DNA of 64,000 bases from Anseranas semipalmata (taxonomy: Eukaryota; Chordata; Aves; Anseriformes; Anseranatidae), in the NCBI GenBank assembly GCA_013399115.1, contig VXAA01002238.1:119729-183728 (forward strand), written 5' to 3'. The notes below the pieces were generated by a model that saw only the letters and a list, made by a program, of their open reading frames with translations, ran no database searches and was not told the origin of the DNA. A program made the position numbers and the translations under genes. Shown here one piece after another: positions 1 through 11,260 of the stretch. Positions within the stretch are counted from its first letter, which is position 1. Each line of letters begins with the position of its first letter.

Positions 1-192
1 GCACTGGAACAGGTTGCCCAGAGAAGCTGTGGATGCCCCATCCCTGGAGGTGTTCAAGGCCAGGTTGGATTGGGCTTTGAGCAACCTGGTCTGGTGGAAG
101 GTGTCCCTGCCCATGGCAGGGGGCTGGAACTGGGTGATCTTTAAGGTCCCTTCCAACCCAAACCATTCTGTGATTCCGTGATGATTCTATGA
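1..192 (+). mobile_element. CR1 LINE, 3' end (cut by window edge)
   Basis: Non-coding 3' part of a chicken-repeat-1 non-LTR retrotransposon. The sequence shows the hallmark CR1 3' region: GGCACTGGAACAGGTTGCCC-type start (first base cut off), the 'ggtgtccctgcccatggcag' block, 'gggtgatctttaaggtccct', then 'aaccattctgtgattc' and a tail of short octamer repeats ending in ATTCTATG. CR1 copies are usually 5'-truncated and have this octamer tail instead of poly(A). The left end is set by the window, so the true 5' truncation point is not visible. No coding part remains here. The copy closely matches the fragment at 16.46-16.54 kb, which suggests the same or a closely related subfamily. Confidence 0.95.
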
Positions 193-1295
193 TCAAATGC
201 TTAAGTCCAGAGATTAAGATAGCCTTTTCAAAATTCAGTTTTCTTGTAGAGTAGGTGTTTGATTTTGTCTTTAAGCGGTATTTCTGAACATGTCATGATG
301 ACCAAGTGATAATTCCTTAAAGTGGTGAGGAATATGTATATTAGATAGCTTGGGAAGTGCCAGGTTTCTGTGCTGTGCACTTCCAGATAACTAACTTTTT
401 GGGGCCATAGGTATTGCACAGCTACCAAGTGTTTTGATATATGACATCATTGTTGTATCTTAGTGCCTGAAAATGATTCACAGCTTTTGTTTGTCGATGT
501 TTCTCTAGCACAGTGGTTTTCAACCTTCTTTTAATGAGTCTCCTCTTTTCCTCCTCTTTGAGGAGGAAATAAAAATATCCTTCTTGCACAGTGTTACCGT
601 GGCTTTCATTAGCTTATTTTTTGCTTGCAGAACTTTTGAAAACCCTCTAACCCTTTTCATTTGCCTTTTTTTTTTTTCCAAGGGTGGAAATATGTATATA
701 TGAAATGTGTGTTCTGTTTTTTTTTTGACCATGAGTGGTCTGAGGCTGCAATATGTGGATACCCCACACATCCACACTATCCTAGGGTGGATTGGTTTAA
801 GTCCACTCTCAGTATTGTTTCTGGGTATTTACTCAAAATGGGATGTTGACGGGATTGCTGCTCTTGCCTCCTTTCTTGGTAACCTGTTGTCTTCTTGCTA
901 AGAATATTTTAATTGGAGCTTTATCTTCCTATTTCTATCAAATTTTCGTAAGATTTCATGAAGCTGTCTGTACCCCAAGTCTGCAACTGTCTATCTTGGT
1001 TATTTGCCCACTGCCCACTTAGTGTATGTAGGCTTCAGGTACTTGATTGTACCCTCTTGAAAGAGTACAACATAGAGAAGGATTCAGCTGAAAGAAACAG
1101 TTGATTCTAGCTGTATACATATAATACTAACAATTCTTTTGTGAAGAAGTAAATAATTGCGCGTATTGATTACAGAAATTTTAGTAGTAGGAGTTGTGAC
1201 GTTTGAACTTGAATGCCTGAGTCAGTCTAATGTTCACCTTTGTAATGTGATAATAAAACAGATATCAAAGACTTTTTGTGGAATCCAATGGAATC

Positions 1296-1349
1296 TAAAG
1301 TAAATTTCAATGTAAAGTAGCATAAAGTAAATTTCAATGTAAAGTAGCA
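1296..1349. repeat. Perfect 27-bp tandem duplication
   Basis: The 27-bp unit beginning taaagtaaatttcaatgtaa occurs twice head-to-tail without a mismatch (1296-1322 and 1323-1349). Perfect identity in otherwise unique AT-rich DNA points to a recent replication-slippage or small duplication event. Confidence 0.9.
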
Positions 1350-2988
1350 CATGTATTGCTGGGTGTGTTCACTCATTTTTGAACTGCCGCTGTCATATAG
1401 TAAGAAGACATCACATAGCTCTAATAAGCCTAATTTCTGAAATGGGAATGGATCCAGAATTGCTAATATGCTGCTGAGGTCCCCTTGCAGATTTGTATAC
1501 TGAAAGTAGTTATTGTCAGATAAACCTCAGCACATCTATTATCAAAGAATTACCTGATCATACACATTTGTCAAGATTCATGCCTTTTCAAACAGGCAAT
1601 GACTATAGAAACCATCTTTAATCTCATTTGTAATAATTATATTTGATGAAATAACATCGTATAACAGTTTTATTAAAGAAAATAATGAAGTTCAGCACAA
1701 TACTATTGAATGAGAGTGCCTTGGTGAGGGAGGGAAAATGACTGCATTTTGTGTTTCAGATCGTATTGAGATGAACTGATGGGGTGTAATTTCACGATGA
1801 AGGACAGGGCTGCTCGTTCTGCAATGCACTTTTGTTTTGTTTAACTTGTTCTTACTGTAACTACAGAGCAGGATGGTAATAAATTTTGTGGACAAGTCCT
1901 GGCCGTGGATTTTGAAATATAAACATGTCTCTGTTCCTTCTGTTATCAAGATGAAGACAGACTGGAAGTTATTAACTTCTTTTTTTAAACTACAGTTTGA
2001 AGATATATATGGCAATCTTTACCGAATAAATGAGAATGTTAGAATGTATAATAAATTTAATTTGGTTTGACAAAAATAATGTGATTTGGTTTTGGATAAC
2101 CTGATTGAATTCGCACACATTAACATGAAGGAAAGAATTCCGTTATTACTTGGCTTCTTGATGGTGTCCTAAATATCCTTTTTGACCATTATTTAGTGTG
2201 TGGGGAGGGAAGAAAGACTGGAGGCTGCACAAACAATTCTTTTTGGTGGCCATAGATTATTTAGACACAGGACAAAAGTAAAACCTGGGAAGAAACCTGT
2301 TCTCACAGCTGTGCTAGATATCCAGCTTTGTCATTGCTATATTACAGCATGACTTTTCTCGGATAAAGTTAGCATTCAATCTCAAGCATTTTCTGGAGTA
2401 GTAAGTAGAAGTAAATGTGTCTAACAAAGCTCGAAATTCCATTAAAGCAGTAGAAGTGTGGGACAATGAGAACATGATATCAAAACATTGCATCAGATTG
2501 AACTATCTCCATTTCCTCATTTAGGGGAGAACTGCTGGTCCTACTGAGGAACAGACACAAGACAGTTGTTTTATTAGTTTATTCTTAAGAGCCTAGGATT
2601 TTGTATTTAAAAACCGATTTTTGTTTTAAATTCCATTCATGTTTTTCCAAGGGTTGCAGTCTTCAATATTGTCATCTTTTCATGGGGAAAGCTAGAGGCA
2701 GTGTGGACTACTTCTGGGTTAGCTAATGAACTGTAGGGCAGTAGTGGAAACTGCACACGCTTCTTGTAAGCATACCTCTGTTTTGAGTGTTTTCACAGAG
2801 TGCTGATCTGTTTGCTTTCTTAACGTCTGCAATAAAAGAGTATACTGCTATTGAAAATGAAAATGGTTTGGTCTCTGGCTGTGATTGCTTAAGAAAGACA
2901 ATGAGCTTTAGACAGTAAACCTTATCTGGCTTCCTTTTCCTGTTTTGTCTTGTGAAAACACACTAGATTTTAAAATCATCTACTGTAT

Positions 2989-3031
2989 GATGTGTATGTG
3001 TGTGTATGTACACACATACATATATATACAC
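2989..3031. repeat. (TG)n/(CA)n/(TA)n microsatellite with hairpin
   Basis: A short TG-rich run passes through GTATGT into a CA-rich and then TA-rich run. Positions 2994-3003 and 3010-3019 form a perfect 10-bp inverted repeat around a 6-nt loop. The tract is alternating purine-pyrimidine and could in principle extrude a cruciform or adopt Z-DNA. Confidence 0.75.
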
Positions 3032-3539
3032 TTAATTTTAAACTTCTATATATGTTATTATTTTAATCCTTCTTTGAAGGAAGCCTGGGTTTAGATACGT
3101 ACGAGGAAGACTAGAAAGTTGATCAGTGTCAGGAAGTTACAAAAGTGTTTTAATGCTTCCTCAAATGTGTTTGTTATGCTTAGACAAAATAATTATTTTA
3201 TATTGTGACCGCTGTGACAACTAAGTTGTTCTTTTTAAGAGCAGCATTTATTAGGTGGTTTCTGTGCACATAGGTGTTTGCTGGATGGATTCTGTTAGCT
3301 GATTGAAGGCTACCTGTATACCTCTAAGGCTTCCTACAGAGAATGACCACGCACTCCCAAAGTTTGAGTTAGTTCTGTGTCTGCCCCTCAATTGTAATGT
3401 GTTCAGGGACTGTAAGAGAATATCAATGTTAGCTTAAAACATACTGTCAGGTGCCCCTTCTTCGCTTGTTGGCACAGGCCTGCACAAGAAGAGCTCTTAC
3501 AAGAAAACTGCCCTTGAAGAATACTTCTGTGTAGTACCT

Positions 3540-3627
3540 CCCAGTTTTGGTAATGCTCTCAAGTAATGCTTGTAATGCAAGTAATGCTTGTCAAGTAATG
3601 CTCCCAGGTTTGGTAATGCTTCTCAAG
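3540..3627. repeat. TAATGC-rich imperfect tandem repeat
   Basis: Several spaced copies of the core (a/g)(g/t)TAATGC(T) occur here. Two longer, nearly identical blocks lie about 63 bp apart: 'cccagttttggtaatgctct' at 3540 and 'cccaggtttggtaatgcttc' at 3603. This suggests duplication of a roughly 63-bp unit followed by point changes. No coding frame depends on it. Confidence 0.7.
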
Positions 3628-6600
3628 AAGCTTTCTCAAGTTCTTCACTGTTGAGAAATAAACAGTGAGTCCAGTCAATTGATAGAGGTTGGGGGGCCAT
3701 CTGAAATATGATTTTGTGCTTTTCTTAAGCAATGTGCATAGCTCTAAGTTCCTGAAAAGTCTTTGTTCTTCAGTATATAACATACTTCTAACGTTAGCTT
3801 GAGACAGAGACTGTCTTTTACATGATGACATGTTGAGTTGTATTGAGAGAAATGCTGTGGAAAAGCACTGGTCGGGGAAAATTGTTCTACTTCTGTTTGG
3901 TTTTGTACAGCTCATGGGGCATTTGCTTTCAGTTGTGGGTGGTGTGATATGAAACAAAGATGATAATTTGAATTCAGAATTTAAGAACTGTATCAAAAGA
4001 CTGAGCATGTATTTTTTTTGTTTTTTTTTCTTTTTTTGGTCTTGGAGTGATTCACCGAAGACTGTCAGAGAAGGTAGTGTTAATTTTTAATAGCTTTTAA
4101 AGATGACTAGGAAAGATTCAGAAGGATAGTAACCCAAGTTATGCCAATATCTAATGAAAGCAAATGAGGTGATCTCAGTCCTGTACAGAAGAAAGGCATA
4201 GGATAATTAATAATGAAAGCCTAGTTGTACAGCAGTTGGATTCGTAATCACTTCCTTTTTTTAATGAATACTCCTGTTGTAATTCTGCCCAGCTCCTATC
4301 TTTGTAATCTAGCCTGTATTCTAATAATCAATAACTAATTCTGTTCTAATTTACTACTGGGACTTTGGGATTGGGGCCCTATTTTGTTAGGCTGTTAAAA
4401 ACAGATCTAAAAAAATATTAAGATTTGAAGCAACAAAAAATTGCCTTTCCACCTGTCTTTACAGTTCCCAGTATTCAGATCTTTAAACTACTGTTCGCTT
4501 CCACGTATTTGAAGTGATAATCCTTGCTTCCTGGTTTTCCAGTCTGTACTCTTTTTTTATGACCCTTTACCCTTGCTTTCTCCTTTCTCCCTTTTAATCT
4601 GTTCAACAGTCCTGTTATAGCATGTTGTAAGAGCAGTGGTTCTATTTAAAGTTGGCAGAGCCTGTGGTATGTTCTTCCTCTTGTGCCCCCTTCTCTACCC
4701 CAGTAACGTACCTGTTAGGACGAGCTCCATTTTTGGGAACTATTGTATTTGGATGGATTTCTGATTATATGCAGAATATATGTGGAGAATTGGCTGGAAA
4801 GAAGCATGGTGTAATAAAGCACACGTCACAGAGCGTAATTGCAGCAATCTGTATCTGTTGGAGCAGATAGAAAAAGCTTCTGTATTTAACAGGAGACATT
4901 GTGAATAAGCTTTTGGGCTGAAAGAGATGGTCTGTTAATTTTCAAATTGAACTTCTGTAAATCTAGAAACCTTTTTGAGTTGTGTACCATTTTTAATTTA
5001 GGCTACGTATTTGGAAATCCTATGATGAAAACAGTGCATACATCTAAATACCACATGTTTTGGTTTTGTCCAGCAAACCACTGGCATATTTTTGACTTTG
5101 ATATCAAAGTCCTGCGTAATGAAGTCGTGTTTGGGGGAGTCTCTTTGAGCGTTAATGCTAAAGGAGTCTTATCTTGAACCTGTTGGTTAAAGACAAACCA
5201 CAGAACAGACTCCTGTGAGATAATGTTTCTTGATAGTATTGGTGCCTTACTGTTTTTCCTCAACTGAAGTTAGTCGATTAAAAGTCAGTAATTTAAATGT
5301 AGGAGAGTGAAAGCATCAAGGGCTTCAATTGCCTTGAGCTATCGTCAATGCTTTGTTTGCAGTTTTTGAAAAATGGAAGTGAGAATTCCACAGTTAAAGG
5401 TCAATTATATTTTCCTACCCCTGAGGAAAAAGGTTTAATATCTCCGTTGTTGTAGAGATAAAAGTCAGAACTGTCTAGGTGCAATATCTCTATCTTAACT
5501 TCTGATATTAAAATTAGTTGTTTCTTAACTGTTCTAAAATGTTATCATTCTTGTATTCATGGTTCTAAAGAAAATTCTCTCTTTGGATTTTTTTTTCTTA
5601 GTTGATCTGTTTCTTCTATTCTCTCTCTCCCCTCACCACAGTAATTTCTCTGTTTGCTTGTCTCCCCCTTGCTGCCCTCCTCCTATTGCTCACCTATATG
5701 TGATGTTACTCAGTCTTCATAGGCTGAGCTTTACACATGGCTTTGTATAAAGTAATTATAGAAGAGTTTCCTAGGTAGTTGTGCTGAGCTTGCAGATGCA
5801 TATGGCTGCAGTGCTTCTGTGACTGGCTGCCTGCGAGGCTGCGGTAAGAGGAGGAAATGCATAATTGAGCTGTATTTTCAAGGGAGTGCATGCAGTCAGT
5901 AGGGCAGGATGGGTCCTTCCTCTTCCAGCACGCTTAAGAAAGAAACAGCTATTTGCTGTACAGAGCTGCTTTTGGTTCAGGACTCTCTTGCCTCAACATT
6001 TGTGAAAGAAAGATTCAAATTGGTGTAAAATTCGGAATTCCTTTTGAGAGACTTCAGAAGCGTAGGCTTTGGTCTGGATTTGCCCCACTGAACCGTGGGG
6101 CCTGTGGTGTCGTTCAACAGGGAACCATGACAGTGCAGTAAGACAGCCAGTTCTATTTCTCTCTCCTACCAGGGTATGAGTAGCCAGTGGTCACTCACTG
6201 CCTTTGGCAAGGGACAGCCGGACAGTTTGAGATCATGTATCCCGTAGAAAGAAAACTGAATCCCTGAAGAAAATAAGGCAAAAGAAGTTACTACAATCCA
6301 GCTAGAAAGTAATTGAAAGATGCCAGTTGAGTGCAGTTAAGTAAGGTACATAGCAAAACAACTTTATTTAAACAAGACAAATAAAATGAAATACTATACA
6401 CTAACATGAATAAACTCGTATTTCTGTTTTAAAGGAGGTTAGTGATACACGACCTCAGAATTATGATGAACGGGAGGTGATTTTGTTGGAGGGAGCAAGC
6501 TGTATACTGGTGACAGAGTAGTTGAGTAGATGGAGAAGTGATCATTATCTTAAAGCACAGAGGCGAACATGTTAAGCATTAGCTGTCTCCAAGATTTTTC

Positions 6601-7963
6601 CTCTTTATGGATTGAAATTCCATGGCTACTTGGAAGGAATATTGTGTTAGCGTTCTTACTGACTTGACTGACTGTGCAAGGGAGCTTTAGTCACAGCGAG
6701 AAGGAAAAATATGTGGGTGGAAGAGTTCTACAAATTAAGTAAGTATAACAAGGTGTAATGCTGAATGGTTGTTAAACTCTGCAGAGGACTGTTTCTGGGA
6801 ACACGTAAACAGACATTGCAAGAAGAGAACCAATTCTTAATCCTGAACAGAGCGAAATGTCTAGTTCAAGATATAACTGTTGAAAAGCACTAATGTAAGA
6901 GGAGGCTAATTTAAAACCAAAATAAAAGGGTAAAAATGGTGGAGGCATTTAGGAACAATTTAAATATTCATATTAAGAAAACCCCTGAGTGGATGGGATT
7001 GGCAGAATTTTTTTTGGCACACTATTTTAATGTTTGAGAGCTAATTATAATTTTTTAAAATAAATTATGCTACTATTTAAATAGTTCTTTATATTTGTGC
7101 TCGTGTTACATGGTTCTCATCCTACCATCCCAAAAACAATGTAGTGGAACAAGCAATAGCTCAAAGGAAGAGATAGTAAAGGTGATTAAGGATATTGGAG
7201 AGCTTCATTTATGACTATTGCTTTTCAGACATGTAAAGATGGTTAAGCGATATCTTGTAGATGTGCCTGAAAAATCCTAACTGGTATAGAACGTGACTAA
7301 TGAATAACTTGCCATTTTTCATTGCAAAACAATGGTACCCAGAGAATGACTTTAATGCAAAAATGTTTTTTTTTATGCAGTACATACAGCAGAGTGTGTC
7401 TTTGCCATATGTTGTAGAGGCCAAATTATAAATGAGTTTAAGAAAGATAAGACTGGATGCTGGAACCATCAGTAGTTTTTTAGTGTATTATAGTATAGGT
7501 GCAGTTTGACTTCCCAAGTGTTTGCTGAAACACAGTCATGTAAGTTTCTCCTCATACAGAGTGATCCACTTATCTCTAAACATATGTTTCTGTCACCTAG
7601 TGGTATGATACTGGCCTGGGTAGGTATTTGATCTGAATTAGCCTGGCAGCTCTTAGATTTTTTACGACCTCCTGACAAAGATGACTTGCAGCATCTGACA
7701 GTGAGCCTGACCAGTATCCGTAAGCCTAGATCCAGAAAAGGCTTGACAGACCTAACGTGTGCTGTGCAGTTTCACATCTCCTTCCTGCTTCCAGGAAGTT
7801 AGCTACTAAATCATGTTCTACATTGAATGAGTACAGTATGTGTTTGAGAAGAGCATTCGTAAACCCAGGTACAGTAAGGTAAAGAAGAAGGGGCTGGAAG
7901 GCATGCCTTAGCCAAGGAGTACAAAATACTCGGGAATGGGAGTGCCTGAAATGCTGCTTTTAG

Positions 7964-8028
7964 ACCTCGATGCCATCTGCAGCTCTGAGTTTGATGCCAA
8001 GGTGAGGCTGGGAGTTCGAGTCATCAAT
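7964..8028 (+). other. Exon-like segment (very tentative)
   Basis: Sixty-five nucleotides between a moderate acceptor (tgctgcttttag) and a strong donor (CAAT|GTAAGT). One frame is open throughout (reads DLDAICSSEFDAKVRLGV...) and third codon positions are mostly G or C, unlike the AT-rich surroundings. A second possible donor, AAG|GTGAGG, lies inside at 8000. I do not recognise the peptide. Such pairs of splice-like signals also arise by chance, so this is only a candidate. Confidence 0.2.
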
Positions 8029-9853
8029 GTAAGTGTTTGGGTTTTTGCCCATGTTGCTGTGGACGACTAGCTCTGTTTTAAAGCTTGGGTTCTCATGCTG
8101 ATGTAGTAGCTTAGTAATTCACTCACCTGTGAAATAAGAGTTAAGATGCTTGAGGAATTTCAATCTTGTTATTTCAAGCTGCCTTGTGCAAGTGTCAATC
8201 ACAGGATTATAGGCTGTGCTAGGCTTTGGTCTCAGGGAAGGACAATAGCTTTACATCTCTTCTGCTGAATAATCAAGAGCGAAGGACCGATGGAGTTCGA
8301 GGACAAGTGACTAAAAGGGAAGCTTTGCTCTCAAGTTTTTCTAATACACAGGTATCGACTTGCTGGTTGATTGCGGCCATGTAACTTTGATTTACAAAAC
8401 AAAGGTGGCGATTTGGTCAGACTGAGGCCGTTCAGATGATTAAAATGATTTTTTTTCTTTTTAGCTGTGCAGTCACAATTCAGCATTTTTATGAAAGAGG
8501 GAGCCCTGAGGAAATCAGAAACTTAAGCTTCTTTCAAGTTCCCTTTCCTGGTGTCGCAAGGCACAGTATGACAGACCTCCCGTTGCCAGAATCTCTTCCC
8601 AGGCGAATGTTTTAAAATCCTAGCAGCATCAATGAAACTTGAAAGAGAGCAGAAGCTTCATGATACTATTATGAGATCTAGGTCAAAGAACAGGAGTTGT
8701 CTTTACAGATAATAGCATCTAAAAACATTTTACATTTGTGTTCTTGTGTTTTTAAGGCAGTCTGTTGCTTGGGGCTACCTGTCTTGTATATTAGTAGCAC
8801 AGTGTTCCAGCACATGTTGTTTTCCAAGTCTTATGATACTGATCATGGACATTTAATCAAATTCTAGTTGAATGCTATTACAGCTTTGCTTCGTTATTTT
8901 TTTATGTAAATTAGAGATTTTCATACACTTGGTGTTTCACAGAAATGCTTGCTATATATCAACTTGTAAGTCGTGAATTGTGTCAACAGCTTTGAGAAGA
9001 TAACACAGCAATTTTGGTAGGTGCTTCCAGCACTATGCATTTTATAGAGTTACTCTTTAATCGGGGACTAGCAGTCATGGGAACTGCAAGCTTTGTGATG
9101 AACTCAGTTTTGCTGCTGTGGGTAGATGTAATCTGGGCACGCTCACAGTTAAGGCTGGATGTGAAAACACAATGTGTGAATGTCAAGTTGACTTAAAATG
9201 TGAGATAGAGCTATAAAGAACGAGGCAGAGACTACCAATTTCTTTTAATTCACCAGATACCTGTTAGATAACCACTTTGGTATTTAATAAGGAATAGTTA
9301 CTTTTAAGTATTGCATTCTCACTGCTAATCCAAGTCGTGTCATTGTTCAGTAAATCCAGCATCTAGAAGCTAGGTCAAAACTATTCAGGAGACAATACCT
9401 GATTTTCCTCAATTATTTAAAACAAGTATTGTTCAGAACTGATTAGTTTATCTTAGAATGTTCAACAAAGCTAGCAAAATTTCTGCATATTCTACAGGAA
9501 ACACAGTGCAGCAAATCAAATCATTTGTCCTGTTATTAATATTGAGAAATAGAAGAAGCATATTCTTTAATTTTTATTTTTGAGGCCAGAAAAGCCTGTT
9601 TTGTTTAATGAGAATGTTTGAGGAATGAAGATCTCAAGATAAACTAAAAGTAGCCCAGACTCCCTTCCCCTGCCCTTGCACCTTCTCTGGGATTGCTGCT
9701 AGTCTTAACCCCTGCCCTGTGCTTTGCCAGGCTGGTGAAAACAGGGTATTTTTAATAGCTGCAATTAAAAGGAGCATTCAAATAAATCACAGCTCAATAT
9801 GCTTATTGAAGGGGAAACAGTTTACTCTTAGGCTTTTCCTGTTTCCATTATAG

Positions 9854-9882
9854 AGGCAATCTAAAATGAATCAGATGTGGTG
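9854..9882 (+). other. Possible 29-nt microexon
   Basis: A long pyrimidine tract with a good acceptor (cttttcctgtttccattatag) is followed after 29 nt by a near-consensus donor (GTG|GTAAGTC). The segment is open in at least one frame but too short for a family call. The closeness of two strong sites is notable. In AT-rich intronic DNA this may be a decoy pair. Confidence 0.2.
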
Positions 9883-10789
9883 GTAAGTCTAGTTTTAAAG
9901 ACATGTAGGGCTGGCCATTATGGCCAAAGGTGTCAAGTTAGAGGCTAAGTATGAGACTACTGGGTGAATTTGATAGAGAAGTTTTGGTCGGTAAGTTCAG
10001 TTCATCATTCTTTTTGGTAAATTGGGGGTTCTTTCTCCCTGCTAGCCCGTGGGAATGTATGACCCCAACAGTCCCACAGCTGGCTTGTGGGCTTTGCTAC
10101 TTCTCTTTTGCTGCTGTTTCGGTGTCACAACCCCCAGATGTTGCTGACTTCCCTTGTAAGAAGGCCTTGAGCCTTCCGATTCAGTTTGCTGCTTGCTGTG
10201 TGTGGATGGGTCTGTGTCTGCTGCCAGCTTCTCTGGCCTCGGATTAGCCACCACTTGTGTCCATCCTGGTAACTTGGCAGAGCTGAGCTGCCACAGGTTG
10301 CAGAAGAACCAAAGAAAATGAATGCTGGAAACAAACAGCACACAAAATCAAAGTTCATTGCTTTGGAGTCAATAAGCATGGAGTTTTGGAGAGTGAGTGA
10401 TTAAGAAAAAATAATAGTAAAATTGTGTCATTATTTATAACGATGCATGTGTTAGTTCTCTGCTATTCCTTGTTTTTAGGACAGCTTGCTAAATACTAAC
10501 ATGGTGTGACTGATCGTAGGCAATATGTAAATTAAATACCTTCTGATGTTGTAACTAAGTTCATTAACACCACAGCAAACCAAATGTTTAAAGTATTTTA
10601 ATGTTTTTGTGCTAGACTACTTCTTGCAAGAGTTTAAAAAAAAAAAAGGCAGAACCAGAATAAATAGGACATCTGGTGGTTCTCCCATAGTATCAGGACA
10701 CAATGGAGAAAATGCAGAAAACTTGCTTGTCCTGTTACTTTATTCAGAGTGTTTTTAAGACATAGCTCTATGCAAGGGCAATGGAACTG

Positions 10790-11260
10790 AATGTGTGCCA
10801 GCTTCTTCCTAATTAGAGTTCACGCCCCGAGGTATTAACTTGAATTGGAACTGCACATGGTTTAAATTAGTATCATAAACTCTGAACTGTGGTGCATCAG
10901 GAGCTGGCATGTTTGATTTAGCAATGATTGCTGTGGAGCAGGAAGATGAGTTGATAGCTAATTCGGAGAGGCTGCTTCTCAAAGCTCCTGCTCAGATTTT
11001 GTTCCACAGCAATGTTTCAGCGTCGCTGCCATGAATTTTACATCAGTAATAAAGCAGCTGTTTGAAAATAACATTGCAGTGATGATAAAAAGATCTGATT
11101 GCTTTTCAGTGTTTGTATCCTTGATTATTTTTTCCCACAATTGATGATATTGTGTCAACTCTGCCAATATTTTATTTTTGAGAAAACGTGACTTTTACAA
11201 AAACAAATGCTGTACTTCATATTTTGTGATTGATTGATGTAGATAATAAATAGTGGCTAT
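10790..11260. promoter_or_regulatory. Possible conserved non-coding element
   Basis: This block has an information-rich, low-repeat look and contains homeodomain-type cores (CTAATTAG near 10810) and two overlapping TGATTGAT motifs (near 11229-11240), the kind of site bound by PBX/HOX-type factors. Vertebrate developmental enhancers often look like this, but conservation cannot be tested from one sequence. Confidence 0.2.

Noticed and set aside
3559..4008. 149-codon minus-strand frame
   Set aside because: No known domain, it overlaps the TAATGC repeat, and its length is within chance expectation for a 64-kb window read in six frames.
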